Assembly (NCBI RefSeq): GCF_964204645.1
Contig: NC_134035.1
Span: forward strand, 6,510,501-6,574,500
Origin: Tubulanus polymorphus
Taxonomy: Eukaryota; Nemertea; Palaeonemertea; Tubulaniformes; Tubulanidae
Length of the DNA: 64,000 nucleotides
Reading direction: 5' to 3'
Each line of letters starts with the position of its first letter. Within the stretch, counting starts at the first letter, position 1. This document shows positions 32,405-47,400 of the stretch, in pieces. The notes under the pieces are model-generated. The model searched no databases. It saw nothing but the letters and a program-made list of their open reading frames with translations, and was not told the DNA's origin. A program made the translations under genes and the position numbers.

Positions 32405-33103
32405 GCCCACGACAATTCACTACTTTGGTTTTATCGCCAGCGACAATTGATTATTTTCGTTTTGTCGCCCGCGACAATTTTTTTTTTGGTTTTGTCCCCC
32501 GCGACAATTCAATATTTTGGTTTTATCGCCTGCGACAATTCAATATTTTGGTTTTATCGCCCGCGATAATTCATTATTTTGGTTTTGTCGCCCGAGACAA
32601 TTCATTATTTTGGTTTTGTCGCCCGAGACAATTCATTATTTTGGTTTTGTTGCCCGCGACAATTCACCATTTTGGTTTTGTCACCCGCGACAATTCATTA
32701 TTTTGGTTTTATCGCCTGCGACAATTCATTACTTTGGTTTTATCTCCAGCGACAATTCATTATTTTGGTTTTGTCGCCCCAACAATTCTTTTTTTGGTTT
32801 TGTCGCCGGCGACAATTCATTAGTCTGGTTTTGTCGCCCGCGACAATTCAATTCTTTGGTTTTGTCGCCCGCGACAATTCAATATTTTGGTTTTTTCGCC
32901 TGCGACATTTCATTATTTTGGTTTTATCGCCCGCGATAATTCATTATTTTGGTTTTGTCCCGCGACAATTCATTATTTTGGTTTTGTCGCCCGAGACAAT
33001 TCATCATTTTGGTTTTATCGCCCGCGACAAAATCATTATTTTGGTTTTGTCGCCCGCGACAATTCACCATTTTAGTTTTGTCGCCTGGACAATTCACCAT
33101 TTT

Positions 33104-33987
33104 CGATCTGACTCAAGATGGCCTTCCTATGACCTTTTTAGTGCCCAAAAATGTCAATTTTGGCCAGAATTCTAGGTCCTGTAGCTTCCTACTGGTTTGC
33201 CATTTCTCATTGCAATTGCTGATGGATATTCTTTAGAGAGGGATGTTTTATACCTGGGACAGGTATTTTTGATCAGCCAATTATGACGCAATTGGCGGCC
33301 ATCTTGGTGTCATCAGTACTCATTCGTAGGTGGGAAAGTTTTTCCACAATTAATCGATACCTAAGCATATTGGATATTCAATTGGAAAGTTGTAGCCCAT
33401 AACGTGTTCTATGATTTTGGTGAGTTTCAAGGTCATTGGTTTTTGTATGTGGCCATCAGGGGGCGTTGAATAATACAATAACTTAGTATCGCTATATTAT
33501 ATTTGTACCAAGGCATATTTTGTTACCATGATCAATGGCAAAATTGTAGTTCATGACATCGTCTATGATTGTGGTGAGTTTTTAAGGACATTAGTTATTC
33601 CATATAGTCACCAGGGGGCGTTGAATAGTAGAAAAGCTTAGTTTTTCCTTATTAGATTGGTACCTAGGCATATTTTGTTACTATGATCAATTGCAAAGTT
33701 GTAGTTCATGACATCGTCTATGATTGTGGTGAGTTTTTAAGGACATTAGTTATTCCATATAGTCACCAGGGGGCGTTGAATAGTAGAATGGCTTAGTATT
33801 TCCATATTAAATTGGTAACGAGGCATATTTTGTTATCACAATCAATTACAAAATCAAAGCTGCTCACATGTTCTATGATTGTGGTGGCTTTCAATGTCAT
33901 TGGTTTTTGTATATGGTCACTAGAGGGCGTTATGTATTGAAATTGTTAGATTGTCCCAAGTGAGCACGGTGTCCCTGGACCCCTAGT
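33104..33987 (+). mobile_element. Non-satellite island A, copy 2
   Basis: Same length and ends as 16673-17556, with the same four 155-bp units. Its right flank has lost 9 bp of the first satellite monomer compared with copy 1. Confidence 0.85.
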
Positions 33988-34950
33988 TTGGTTTTGTCAA
34001 TTCATTATTTTGGTTTTGTCGCACGCAACAATTCAATATTTTGTTTTTGTCGTCCGCAACAATTCCTTATTTTGGTTTTATCGCCTGCGACAATTCAATA
34101 TTTTGGTTTTAACGCCCGCGTCAATTCATTATTGTGGTTTTACCGCCCGCAACAATTCATTATTACGGTTTTGTCGCCCGCGACAATTCATTATTTTGGT
34201 TTTATCGCCCGCGATTATTCAATATTTTGGTTTTGTCGCCCGCGACAATTCATTATTTTTAGTTTTATCGCCTTCGACAATTCATTATTTTGGTTTTGTC
34301 GCGCCGACAATTCTTTTTTTGGTTTTGTCGCCCGCGACAATTCATTAGTTTGGTTTTGTCACCCGCGATAATTCAATATTTTGGTTTTATCGCCCGCGAC
34401 AATTCATTATTTTTAGTTTTATCGCCTTCGACAATTCATTATTTTGGTTTTGTCGCGCCGACAATTCTTTTTTTGGTTTTGTCGCCCGCGATAATTCATA
34501 AGTTTGGTTTTGTTACCCGCGATAATTCATTATTTTGGTTTTATCGCCCACGACAATTCATTACTTTGGTTTTATCTCCAACGACGATTCATTAATTTGG
34601 TTTTGTCGCCCGCGACAATTCATTAGTTTGGTTTTGTCACCTGCGATAATTCATTATTTTGGTTTTATCACCCGCGACAATTCATTATTTTGGTTTTATC
34701 GCCCGTGACAATTCATTATTTTGGTTTGATCGCCGGCGACAATTCATTATTTTGGTTTTGTCGCCTGGACAATTCACCATTTTGGTTTTGTCGCCGGCGA
34801 CAATTCATTATTTTGGTTTTGTCGCCTCGACAATTCTTTTTTTGGTTTTGTCGCCCGCGACAATTCATTAGTTTGGTTTTATCGCCCACGACAATTCTTT
34901 ACTTTGGTTTTATCTCCAGCGACAATTCATTATTTTTGTTTTGTCGCCCG
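33988..34950 (+). repeat. 31-bp satellite, array 2 segment 4
   Basis: Only 0.96 kb of satellite separates islands A and B here, against 3.9 kb in the first macro-copy. The join at about 34,370 fuses sequence equivalent to 17,948 with sequence equivalent to 20,871. Confidence 0.97.
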
Positions 34951-35443
34951 AAAAAAATTTTGAAGACGCTTTGATCAATTACCTTGATCTTTCGTTTATA
35001 TTTGAATCAGGGCCCATCAGCATAACAAAAATTGGGTCGATCTGACTCAAGATGGCCGCCCTATGACCTTTTTAGTGCCCAAAAATGTCAATTTTGGCCA
35101 GAATTCTAGGTCCTGTAGCTTCCTACTGGTTTGCCATTTCTCATTGCAATTGCTGATGGATATTCTTTAGAGAGGGATGTTTTATACCTGGGACAGGTAT
35201 TTTTGATCAGCCAATTATGACGCAATTGGCGGCCATCTTGGTGTCATCAGTACTCATTCGTAGGTGGGAAAAAGGATTAATTGATACCTAAGCATATTGT
35301 GTTGAATAATACAATAACATAGTATCGCTATATTATATTTGTAGGAAGGCATATTTTGTTACCATGATCAATGGCAAAGTTGTAGTTCATGACATCGTCT
35401 ATGATTGTGGTGAGTTTTGAAGGACATTAGTTATTCCATATAG
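34951..35443 (+). mobile_element. Non-satellite island B, copy 2
   Basis: Matches 21452-21944 with the same length and the same breakpoints, exactly 13,499 bp downstream. Confidence 0.85.
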
Positions 35444-38400
35444 TCGCCTGGACAATTCACCATTTTGGTTTTGTCGCCCGCGACAATTCATTATTTTGGT
35501 TTTGTCGCCCGCGACAATTCATTATTTTGGTTTTGTCGCCCGAGACAATTCATTATTTTAGGTTTATCGCCCGTGACAATTCATTATTTTGGTTTTGTCG
35601 CCCGCGACAATTCATTATTTTGGTTTTGTCGCCCGAGACAATTCATTATTTTAGGTTTATCGCCCGTGACAATTCATTATTTTGGTTTTATCGCCGGCGA
35701 CAATTCATTATTTTGGTTTTGTCGCCTGGACAATTCACCATTTTGGTTTTGTCGCCCGCGACAATTCAATATTTTGGTTTTGTCGCCCGCGACAATTCAA
35801 TATTTTGGTTTTGTCGCCCGCGACAATTCATTATTTTTAGTTTTATCGCCCGCGACAATTCATTATTTTGGTTTTGTCGCGCCGACAATTCTTTTTTTGG
35901 TTTTGTCGCCCGCGACAATTCATTAGTTTGGTTTTGTCACCCGCGATAATGCATTATTTTGGTTTTATCGCCCGTAACAATTCTTTATTTTGGTTTTGTC
36001 GCCCGAGACAATTCATTAGTTTGGTTTTGTCGCCCGCGACAATTCATTATTTTGGTTTTGTCGCGCGAGACAATTCATTATTTTAGTTTTATCGCCCGTG
36101 ACAATTCATTATTTTGGTTTTATCGCCGGCGACAATTCATTATTTTGGTTTTGTCGCTCGGACAATTCACCATTTTGGTTTTGTCGCCCGCGACAATTCA
36201 TTATTTTGGTTTTGTCGCACCGACAATTCTTTTTTTGGTTTTGTCGCCCGCGACAATTCATTAGTTTGGTTTTGTCACCCGCGATAATTCATTATTTGGT
36301 TTTATCGCCCGTGACAATTCTTTATTTTGGTTTTGTCGCCCGAGACAATTCATTATTTTGGTTTTATCGCCGGCGACAATTCATTATTTTGGTTTTGTCG
36401 CCTGGACAATTCACCATTTTGGTTTTGTCGCCCGCGACAATTCATTATTTTGGTTTTGTCGCCCCGACAATTCTTTTTTTGGTTTTGTCGCCCGCGACAA
36501 TTCATTAGTTTGGTTTTGTCGCCCGCGACATTCAATATTTTGGTTTTATCGCCCACGACAATTCATTACTTTGGTTTTATCTCCAGCGACAATTCATTAT
36601 TTTAGTTTTATCGCCCGTGACAATTCATTATTTTGGTTTTATCGCCGGCGACAATTCATTATTTTGGTTTTGTCGCCTGGACAATTCACCATTTTGGTTT
36701 TGTCGCCCGCGACAATTCATTATTTTGGTTTTGTCGCCCCGACAATTCTTTTTTTGGTTTTGTCGCCCGCGACAATTCATTAGTTTGGTTTTGTCGCCCG
36801 CGACAATCAATATTTTGGTTTTATCGCACACGACAATTCATTACTTTGGTTTTATCTCCAGCGACAATTCATTATTTTGGTTTTGTCGCCCACGACAATT
36901 CTTTTTTTTTGGTTTTGTCGCCCGCGACGGTTCATTATTTTTGTTGTATCGCCCGCGACAATTCATTATTACGGTTTTATCGCCCGCGACAATTCATTAT
37001 TTTGGTTTTATCACCCGCGACAATTCAATATTTTGGTTTTGTCGCCCGCGACTATTCAATATTTTGGTTTTGTCGCCCGCGACAATTCATTATTTTCAGT
37101 TTTATCGCCTTCGACAATTCATTATTTTGGTTTTGTCGCGCCGACAATTCTTTTTTTGGTTTTGTCGCCCGCGACAATTCAAGATTTTGGTTTTGTCGCC
37201 CGTGACAATTCATTATTTTGGTTTTATCGCCGGCGATAATTCATTATTTTGGTTTTGTCGCCTGGACAATTCACCATTTTGGTTTTGTCGCCCGCGACAA
37301 TTCATTATTTTGGTTATGTCGCCCCGACAATTCTTTTTTTGGTTTTGTCGCCCGCGACAATTCATTAGTTTGGTTTTGTCGCCCGCGACAATCAATATTT
37401 TGGTTTTATCGCCCACGACAATTCATTACTTTGGTTTTATCTCCAGCGACAATTCATTATTTTGGTTTTGTCGCCCACGACAATTCTTTATTTTGGTTTT
37501 GTCGCCCGAGACAATTCATTATTTTGGTTTTATCGCCGGCGACAATTCATTATTTTGGTTTTGTCGCCTGGACAATTCACCATTTTGGTTTTGTCGCCCG
37601 CGACAATTCATTATTTTGGTTTTGTCGCCCCGACAATTCTTTTTTTGGTTTTGTCGCCCGCGACAATTCATTAGTTTGGTTTTGTCGCCCGCGACATTCA
37701 ATATTTTGGTTTTATCGCCCACGACAATTCATTACTTTGGTTTTATCTCCAGCGACAATTCATTATTTTAGTTCTATCGCCCGTGACAATTCATTATTTT
37801 GGTTTTATCGCCGGCGACAATTCATTATTTTGGTTTTGTCGCCTGGACAATTCACCATTTTGGTTTTGTCGCCCGCGACAATTCATTATTTTGGTTTTGT
37901 CGCCCCGACAATTCTTTTTTTGGTTTTGTCGCCCGCGACAATTCATTAGTTTGGTTTTGTCGCCCGCGACAATCAATATTTTGGTTTTATCGCCCACGAC
38001 AATTCATTACTTTGGTTTTATCTCCAGCGACAATTCATTATTTTGGTTTTGTCGCCCACGACAATTCTTTTTTTTTGGTTTTGTCGCCCGCGACAATTCA
38101 TTATTTTGGTTTTATCGCCCGCGATAATTCATTATTTTGGTTTTGTCGCCTGAGAAAATTCATTATTTTTGTTGTATCGCCCGCGACAATTCATTATTAC
38201 GGTTTTATCGCCCGCGACAATTCATTATTTTGGTTTTATCACCCGCGACAATTCAATATTTTGGTTTTGTCGCCCGCGACTATTCAATATTTTGGTTTTG
38301 TCGCCCGCGACAATTCATTATTTTCAGTTTTATCGCCTTCGACAATTCATTATTTTGGTTTTGTCGCGCCGACAATTCTTTTTTTGGTTTCGTCGCCCGC

Positions 38401-41400
38401 GACAATTCAAGATTTTGGTTTTGTCGCCCGTGACAATTCATTATTTTGGTTTTATCGCCGGCGATATTTCATTATTTTGGTTTTGTCGCCTGGACAATTC
38501 ACCATTTTGGTTTTGTCGCCCGCGACAATTCATTATTTTGGTTATGTCGCCCCGACAATTCTGTTTTTGGTTTTGTCGCCCGCGACAATTCATTAGTTTG
38601 GTTTTGTCGCCCGCGACAATCAATATTTTGGTTTTATCGCCCACGACAATTCATTACTTTGGTTTTATCTCCAGCGACAATTCATTATTTTGGTTTTGTC
38701 GCCCACGACAATTCATTAATTTGGTTTTGTCGCCCGCGACAATCAATATTTTGGTTTTATCGCACACGACAATTCATTACTTTGGTTTTATCTCCAACGA
38801 CAATTCATTAATTTGTTTTTGTCGCCTCGACAATTTTTTTTTTGGTTTTGTCGCCCGCGACAATTCATTAGTTTGGTTTTGTCGCCCGCGACAATTCAAT
38901 ATTTTGGTTTTGTCGCCCGCGACAATTCAATATTTTGGTTTTATCGCCCGCGACAATTCAATATTTTGGTTTTATCGCCCGCGACAATTCAATATTTTGG
39001 TTTTATCGCCCACGACAATTCATTACTTTGGTTTTATCTCCAGCGACAATTCATTATTTTGGTTTTGTCGCCCACGACAATTCTTTATTTTGGTTTTGTC
39101 GCCCGAGACAATTCATTATTTTGGTTTTATCGCCGGCGACAATTCATTATTTTGGTTTTGTCGCCTGGACAATTCACCATTTTGGTTTTGTCGCCCGCGA
39201 CAATTCATTATTTTGGTTTTGTCGCCCCGACAATTCTTTTTTTGGTTTTGTCGCCCGCGACAATTCATTAGTTTGGTTTTGTCGCCCGCGACATTCAATA
39301 TTTTGGTTTTATCGCCCACGACAATTCATTACTTTGGTTTTATCTCCAGCGACAATTCATTATTTTAGTTCTATCGCCCGTGACAATTCATTATTTTGGT
39401 TTTATCGCCGGCGACAATTCATTATTTTGGTTTTGTCGCCCCGACAATTCTTTTTTTGGTTTTGTCGCCCGCGACAATTCATTAGTTTGGTTTTGTCGCC
39501 CGCGACAATCAATATTTTGGTTTTATCGCCCACGACAATTCATTACTTTGGTTTTATCTCCAGCGACAATTCATTATTTTGGTTTTGTCGCCCACGACAA
39601 TTCTTTTTTTTTGGTTTTGTCGCCCGCGACAATTCATTATCTTGGTTTTATCGCCCGCGATAATTCATTATTTTGGTTTTGTCGCCTGAGAAAATTCATT
39701 ATTTTTGTTGTATCGCCCGCGACAATTCATTATTACGGTTTTATCGCCCGCGACAATTCATTATTTTGGTTTTATCACCCGCGACAATTCAATATTTTGG
39801 TTTTGTCGCCCGCGACTATTCAATATTTTGGTTTTGTCGCCCGCGACAATTCATTATTTTCAGTTTTATCGCCTTCGACAATTCATTATTTTGGTTTTGT
39901 CGCGCCGACAATTCTTTTTTTGGTTTCGTCGCCCGCGACAATTCAAGATTTTGGTTTTGTCGCCCGTGACAATTCATTATTTTGGTTTTATCGCCGGCGA
40001 TATTTCATTATTTTGGTTTTGTCGCCTGGACAATTCACCATTTTGGTTTTGTCGCCCGCGACAATTCATTATTTTGGTTATGTCGCCCCGACAATTCTGT
40101 TTTTGGTTTTGTCGCCCGCGACAATTCATTAGTTTGGTTTTGTCGCCCGCGACAATCAATATTTTGGTTTTATCGCCCACGACAATTCATTACTTTGGTT
40201 TTATCTCCAGCGACAATTCATTATTTTGGTTTTGTCGCCCACGACAATTCATTAATTTGGTTTTGTCGCCCGCGACAATCAATATTTTGGTTTTATCGCA
40301 CACGACAATTCATTACTTTGGTTTTATCTCCAACGACAATTCATTAATTTGTTTTTGTCGCCTCGACAATTTTTTTTTTGGTTTTGTCGCCCGCGACAAT
40401 TCATTAGTTTGGTTTTGTCGCCCGCGACAATTCAATATTTTGGTTTTGTCGCCCGCGACAATTCAATATTTTGGTTTTATCGCCCGCGACAATTCAATAT
40501 TTTGGTTTTATCGCCCGCGACAATTCAATATTTTGGTTTTATTGCTCGCGACAATTCATTATTTTGGTTTTGTCGCCCGCGACAATTCATTAGTTTGGTT
40601 TTGTCGCCCGCGACATTCAATATTTTGGTTTTATCGCCCACGACAATTCATTACTTTGGTTTTATCTCCAGCGACAATTCATTATTTTAGTTCTATCGCC
40701 CGTGACAATTCATTATTTTGGTTTTATCGCCCGCGACAATTCAATATTTTGGTTTTATCGCTCGCGACAATTCATTATTTTGGTTTTGTCGCCCGCGACA
40801 ATTCATTAGTTTGGTTTTGTCGCCCGCGACATTCAATATTTTGGTTTTATCGCCCACGACAATTCATTACTTTGGTTTTATCTCCAGCGACAATTCATTA
40901 TTTTAGTTCTATCGCCCGTGACAATTCATTATTTTGGTTTTATCGCCGGCGACAATTCATTATTTTGGTTTTGTCGCCTGGACAATTCACCATTTTGGTT
41001 TTGTCGCCCGCGACAATTCATTATTTTGGTTTTGTCGCCCCGACAATTCTTTTTTTGGTTTTGTCGCCCGCGACAATTCATTAGTTTGGTTTTGTCGCCC
41101 GCGACAATCAATATTTTGGTTTTATCGCCCACAACAATTCATTACTTTGGTTTTATCTCCAGCGACAATTCATTATTTTGGTTTTGTCACCCACGACAAT
41201 TCATTAGTTTGGTTTTGTCGCCCGCGACAATCAATATTTTGGTTTTATCGCACACGACAATTCATTACTTTGGTTTTATCTCCAACGACAATTCATTAAT
41301 TTTGTTTTTGTCGCCTCGACAATTTTTTTTTTGGTTTTGTCGCCCGCGACAATTCATTAGTTTGGTTTTGTCGCCCGCGACAATTCATTATTTTGGTTTT

Positions 41401-44400
41401 GTCGCCCCGACAATTCTTTTTTTGGTTTTGTCGCCCGCGACAATTCATTAGTTTGGTTTTGTCGCCCGCGACAATCAATATTTTGGTTTTATCGCCCACA
41501 ACAATTCATTACTTTGGTTTTATCTCCAGCGACAATTCATTATTTTGGTTTTGTCGCCCACGACAATTCTTTTTTTTTGGTTTTGTCGCCCGCGACAATT
41601 CATTATTTTGGTTTTATCGCCCGCGATAATTCATTATTTTGGTTTTGTCGCCTGAGAAAATTCATTATTTTTGTTGTATCGCCCGCGACAATTCATTATT
41701 ACGGTTTTATCGCCCGCGACAATTCATTATTTTGGTTTTATCACCCGCGACAATTCAATATTTTGGTTTTGTCGCCCGCGACTATTCAATATTTTGGTTT
41801 TGTCGCCCGCGACAATTCATTATTTTCAGTTTTATCGCCTTCGACAATTCATTATTTTGGTTTTGTCGCGCCGACAATTCTTTTTTTGGTTTTGTCGCCC
41901 GCGACAATTCAAGATTTTGGTTTTGTCGCCCGTGACAATTCATTATTTTGGTTTTATCGCTGGCGATATTTCATTATTTTGGTTTTGTCGCCTGGACAAT
42001 TCACCATTTTGGTTTTGTCGCCCGCGACAATTCATTATTTTGGTTTTATCGCTGGCGATATTTCATTATTTTGGTTTTGTCGCCTGGACAATTCACCATT
42101 TTGGTTTTGTCGCCCGCGACAATTCATTATTTTGGTTATGTCGCCCCGACAATTCTGTTTTTGGTTTTGTTGCCCGCGACAATTCATTAGTTTGGTTTTG
42201 TCGCCCGCGACAATCAATATTTTGGTTTTATCGCCCACGACAATTCATTACTTTGGTTTTATCTCCAGCGACAATTCATTATTTTGGTTTTGTCGCCCAC
42301 GACAATTCATTAATTTGGTTTTGTCGCCCGCGATAATCAATATTTTGGTTTTATCGCACACGACAATTCATTACTTTGGTTTTATCTCCAACGACAATTC
42401 ATTAATTTGTTTTTGTCGCCTCGACAATTTTTTTTTTGGTTTTGTCGCCCGCGACAATTAATTAGTTTGGTTTTGTCGCCCGCGACAATTCAATATTTTG
42501 GTTTTGTCGCCCGCGACAATTCAATATTTTGGTTTTATCGCCCGCGACAATTCAATATTTTGGTTTTATCGCCCGCGACAATTCAATATTTTGGTTTTAT
42601 CGCTCGCGACAATTCATTATTTTGGTTTTGTCGCCCGCGACGATTCATTATTACGGTTTTGTCGCCCGCGACAATTCATTATTTTGGTTTTATCGCCCGC
42701 GACAATTCAATATTTTGGTTTTGTCGCCCGCGACTTTTCAATATTTTGGATTTGTCGCCCGCGACAATTCATTATTTTTAGTTTTATTGCCTTCGACAAT
42801 TCATTATTTTGGTTTTGTCGCGCCGACAATTCTTTTTTTGGTTTTGTCGCCCGCGACAATTCATTAGTTTGGTTTTGTCACCCGCGATAATTCATTATTT
42901 TGGTTTTATCTCCAGCGACAATTCATTAATTTGGTTTTGTCGCCTCGACAATTCTTTTTTTGGTTTTGTCGCCCGCGACGACAATTCATTAGTTTGGTTT
43001 TGTCGCCCGCGACATTTCAAGATTTTGGTTTTGTCGCCCGTGACAATTCATTATTTTGGTTTTATCGCCGGCGATAATTCATTATTTTTGTTTTGTCGCC
43101 TGGACAATTCACCATTTTGGTTTTGTCGCCCGCGACAATTCATTATTTTGGTTATGTCGCCCCGACAATTCTTTTTTTGGTTTTGTCGCCCGCGACAATT
43201 CATTAGTTTGGTTTTGTCGCCCGCGACAATCAATATTTTGGTTTTATCGCCCACGACAATTCATTACTTTGTTTTTATCTCCAGCGACAATTCATTATTT
43301 TGGTTTTGGCGCCCGCGACAATTCATTAGTTTGGTTTTGTCGCCCGCGACAATCAATATTTTGGTTTTATCGCCCACGTCAATTCATTACTTTGGTTTTA
43401 TCTCCACAGACAATTCATTAATTGGTTTTTGTCGCCTCGACAATTCTTTTTTTGGTTTTGTCGCCCGCGACAATTCATTAGTTTGGTTTTGTCGCACGCG
43501 ACAATTCATTATTACGGTTTTATCGCTCGCGACAATTCATTAGTTTGGTTTTGTCGCCCGCGACAATCAATACTTTGGTTTTATCGCCCACGACAATTCA
43601 TTACTTTGTTTTTATCTCCAGCGACAATTCATTATTTTGGTTTTGGCGCCCGCGACAATTCATTAGTTTGGTTTTGTCGCCCGCGACAATCAATATTTTG
43701 GTTTTATCGCCCACGTCAATTCATTACTTTGGTTTTATCTCCACAGACAATTCATTAATTTGTTTTTGTCGCCTCGACAATTCAATATTTTGGTTTTGTC
43801 GCCCGCGACAATTCAATATTTTGGTTTTATCGCCCGCGACAATTCATTATTACGGTTTTATCGCTCGCGACAATTCATTATTTTGGTTTTGTCGCCCGCG
43901 ACAATTCATTATTACGGTTTTGTCGCCCGCGACAATTCATTATTACGGTTTTGTCTCCCGGGACAATTCATTATTTTTAGTTTTATCGCCCGCAACAATT
44001 CATTATTTTGGTTTTGTCGCGCCGACAATTCTTTTTTTGGTTTTGTCGCCCGCGACAATTCATTAGTTTGGTTTTGTCACCCGCGATAATTCATTATTTT
44101 GGTTTTATCGCCCGCGACAATTCTTTATTTTGGTTTTGTCGCCCGCGACAATTCATTATTTTGGTTTTATCGCCCGCGACAATTCAATATTTTGTTTTTA
44201 TCGTCCGCGACAATTCATTATTTTGGTTTTGTCGCCCGAGACAATTCATTATTTTGGTTTTATCGTCCGCGACAATTCAATATTTTGGTTTTATCGCCCG
44301 CGACAATTCATTATTTTGGTTTTGTCGCGCCGACAATTCTTTTTTTGGTTTTGTCGCCCACGACAATTCATTAGTTTGGTTTTGTCGCCCGCGACAATCA

Positions 44401-47400
44401 ATATTTTGGTTTTATCGCCCACGACAATTCATTACTTTGGTTTTATCTCCAGCGACAATTCATTATTTTGGTTTTGTCGCCCACGACAATTCATTAATTT
44501 GGTTTTGTCGCCCGCGACAATCAATATTTTGGTTTTATCGCACACGACAATTCATTACTTTGGTTTTATCTCCAACGACAATTCATTAATTTGTTTTTGT
44601 CGCCTCGACAATTTTTTTTTTGGTTTTGTCGCCCGCGACAATTAATTAGTTTGGTTTTGTCGCCCGCGACAATTCAATATTTTGGTTTTGTCGCCCGCGA
44701 CAATTCAATATTTTGGTTTTATCGCCCGCGACAATTCAATATTTTGGTTTTATCGCCCGCGACAATTCAATATTTTGGTTTTATCGCTCGCGACAATTCA
44801 TTATTTTGGTATTGTCGCCCGCGACGATTCATTATTACGGTTTTGTCGCCCGCGACAATTCATTATTTTGGTTTTATCGCCCGCGACAATTCAATATTTT
44901 GGTTTTGTCGCCCGCGACTTTTCAATATTTTGGATTTGTCGCCCGCGACAATTCATTATTTTTAGTTTTATTGCCTTCGACAATTCATTATTTTGGTTTT
45001 GTCGCGCCGACAATTCTTTTTTTGGTTTTGTCGCCCGCGACAATTCATTAGTTTGGTTTTGTCACCCGCGATAATTCATTATTTTGGTTTTATCTCCAGC
45101 GACAATTCATTAATTTGGTTTTGTCGCCTCGACAATTCTTTTTTTGGTTTTGTCGCCCGCGACGACAATTCATTAGTTTGGTTTTGTCGCCCGCGACATT
45201 TCAAGATTTTGGTTTTGTCGCCCGTGACAATTCATTATTTTGGTTTTATCGCCGGCGATAATTCATTATTTTTGTTTTGTCGCCTGGACAATTCACCATT
45301 TTGGTTTTGTCGCCCGCGACAATTCATTATTTTGGTTATGTCGCCCCGACAATTCTTTTTTTGGTTTTATCGCTCGCGACAATTCATTAGTTTGGTTTTG
45401 TCGCCCGCGACAATCAATATTTTGGTTTTATCGCCCACGTCAATTCATTACTTTGGTTTTATCTCCACAGACAATTCATTAATTTGTTTTTGTCGCCTCG
45501 ACAATTCAATATTTTGGTTTTGTCGCCCGCGACAATTCAATATTTTGGTTTTATCGCCCGCGACAATTCATTATTACGGTTTTATCGCTCGCGACAATTC
45601 ATTATTTTGGTTTTGTCGCCCGCGACAATTCATTATTACGGTTTTGTCGCCCGCGACAATTCATTATTACGGTTTTGTCTCCCGGGACAATTCATTATTT
45701 TTAGTTTTATCGCCCGCAACAATTCATTATTTTGGTTTTGTCGCGCCGACAATTCTTTTTTTGGTTTTATCGCCCGCAACAATTCATTATTTTGGTTTTG
45801 TCGCGCCGACAATTCTTTTTTTGGTTTTGTCACCCGCGATAATTCATTATTTTGGTTTTATCGCCCGCGACAATTCTTTATTTTGGTTTTGTCGCCCGCG
45901 ACAATTCATTATTTTGGTTTTATCGCCCGCGACAATTCAATATTTTGTTTTTATCGTCCGCGACAATTCATTATTTTGGTTTTGTCGCCCGAGACAATTC
46001 ATTATTTTGGTTTTATCGTCCGCGACAATTCAATATTTTGGTTTTATCGCCCGCGACAATTCATTATTTTGGTTTTGTCGCGCCGACAATTCTTTTTTTG
46101 GTTTTGTCGCCCACGACAATTCATTAGTTTGGTTTTGTCACCCGCGATAATTCATTATTTTGGTTTTATCGCCCGCGACAATTCATTATTTTGGTTTTAT
46201 CGCCCGCGACAATTCATTATTTTGGTTTTGTCGCCTCGACAATTCATTATTTTTAGTTTTATCGCCCGCGAAAATTCATTATTTTGGTTTTGTCGCGCCG
46301 ACAATTCTTTTTTTGGTTTTGTCGCCCGCGACAATTCATTAGTTTGGTTTTGTCACCCGCGATAATTCATTGTTTTGGTTTTATCGCCCGCGACAATTCA
46401 TTATTTTGGTTATATCGCCCGCGACAATTCATTATTTTGGTTTTATCGCCCGCGACAATTCATTATTTTGGTTTTATCGCCCGCGACAATTCATTATTTT
46501 GGTTTTATCGCCCGCGACAATTCATTATTTTGGTTTTATCGCCCGCGACAATTCATTATTTTGGTTTTATCGCCCGCGACAATTCATTATTTTGGTTTTA
46601 TCGCCCGCGACAATTCATTATTTTGGTTTTGTCGCCTCGACAATTCATTATTTTTAGTTTTATCGCCCGCGAAAATTCATTATTTTGGTTTTGTCGCGCC
46701 GACAATTCTTTTTTTGGTTTTGTCGCCCGCGACAATTCATTAGTTTGGTTTTGTCACCCGCGATAATTCATTATTTTGGTTTTATCGCCCGTGACAATTC
46801 TTTATTTTGGTTTTGTCGCGACAATTCATTAGTCTGGTTTTGTCGCCCGCGACAATTCAATATTTTGGTTTTGTCGCCTGCGACAATTCATTACTTTGTT
46901 TTAACCCCAGCGACAATTCATTATTTTGCTTTTGTCGCCCACGACAATTCTTCTTTTTGGTTTTGTCGCCCGCGACAATTCATTATTTTGGTTTTATATT
47001 TTGTTTTAGTCGCCCACGACAATTTTTTTTTTGGTTTTGTTGCCCACGACAATTCAATATTTTGGTTTTATCGCCCGCGATAATTCATTATTTTGGTTTT
47101 TTCGCCCGCGACAATTCATTATTTTGGTTTTGTCGCCCAAGACAATTCATCATTTTGGTTTTATCGCCCGCGACAATTCATTATTTTGGTTTTGTCGCCC
47201 GCGACAATTCACATTTTGGTTTTGTCGCCTGGAAAATTCACCATTTTGGTTTTGTCACCCGCGACAATTCATTATTTTGGTTTTGTTGCCCCCACAATTC
47301 TTTTTTTGGTTTTGTCGCCCGCGTCAATTCATTAGTTTGGTTTTATCGCCCGCGACAATTCATCATTTTGGTTTTATCGCCCGCGACAATTCATTATTTT

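Larger units (their letters stand above)
21945..33103 (+). repeat. 31-bp satellite, array 2 segment 3 (11.2 kb)
   Basis: Uninterrupted monomer array. Inside it, 275-bp neighbouring duplications (about 22,854/23,129 and 24,020/24,295) and a 1,873-bp tandem duplication (about 26,760-28,630 repeated to about 30,500) can be followed by runs of shared rare variants. It ends with a homogeneous stretch of identical monomers near 32.06-32.40 kb, then the second copy of the island-A context. Confidence 0.97.
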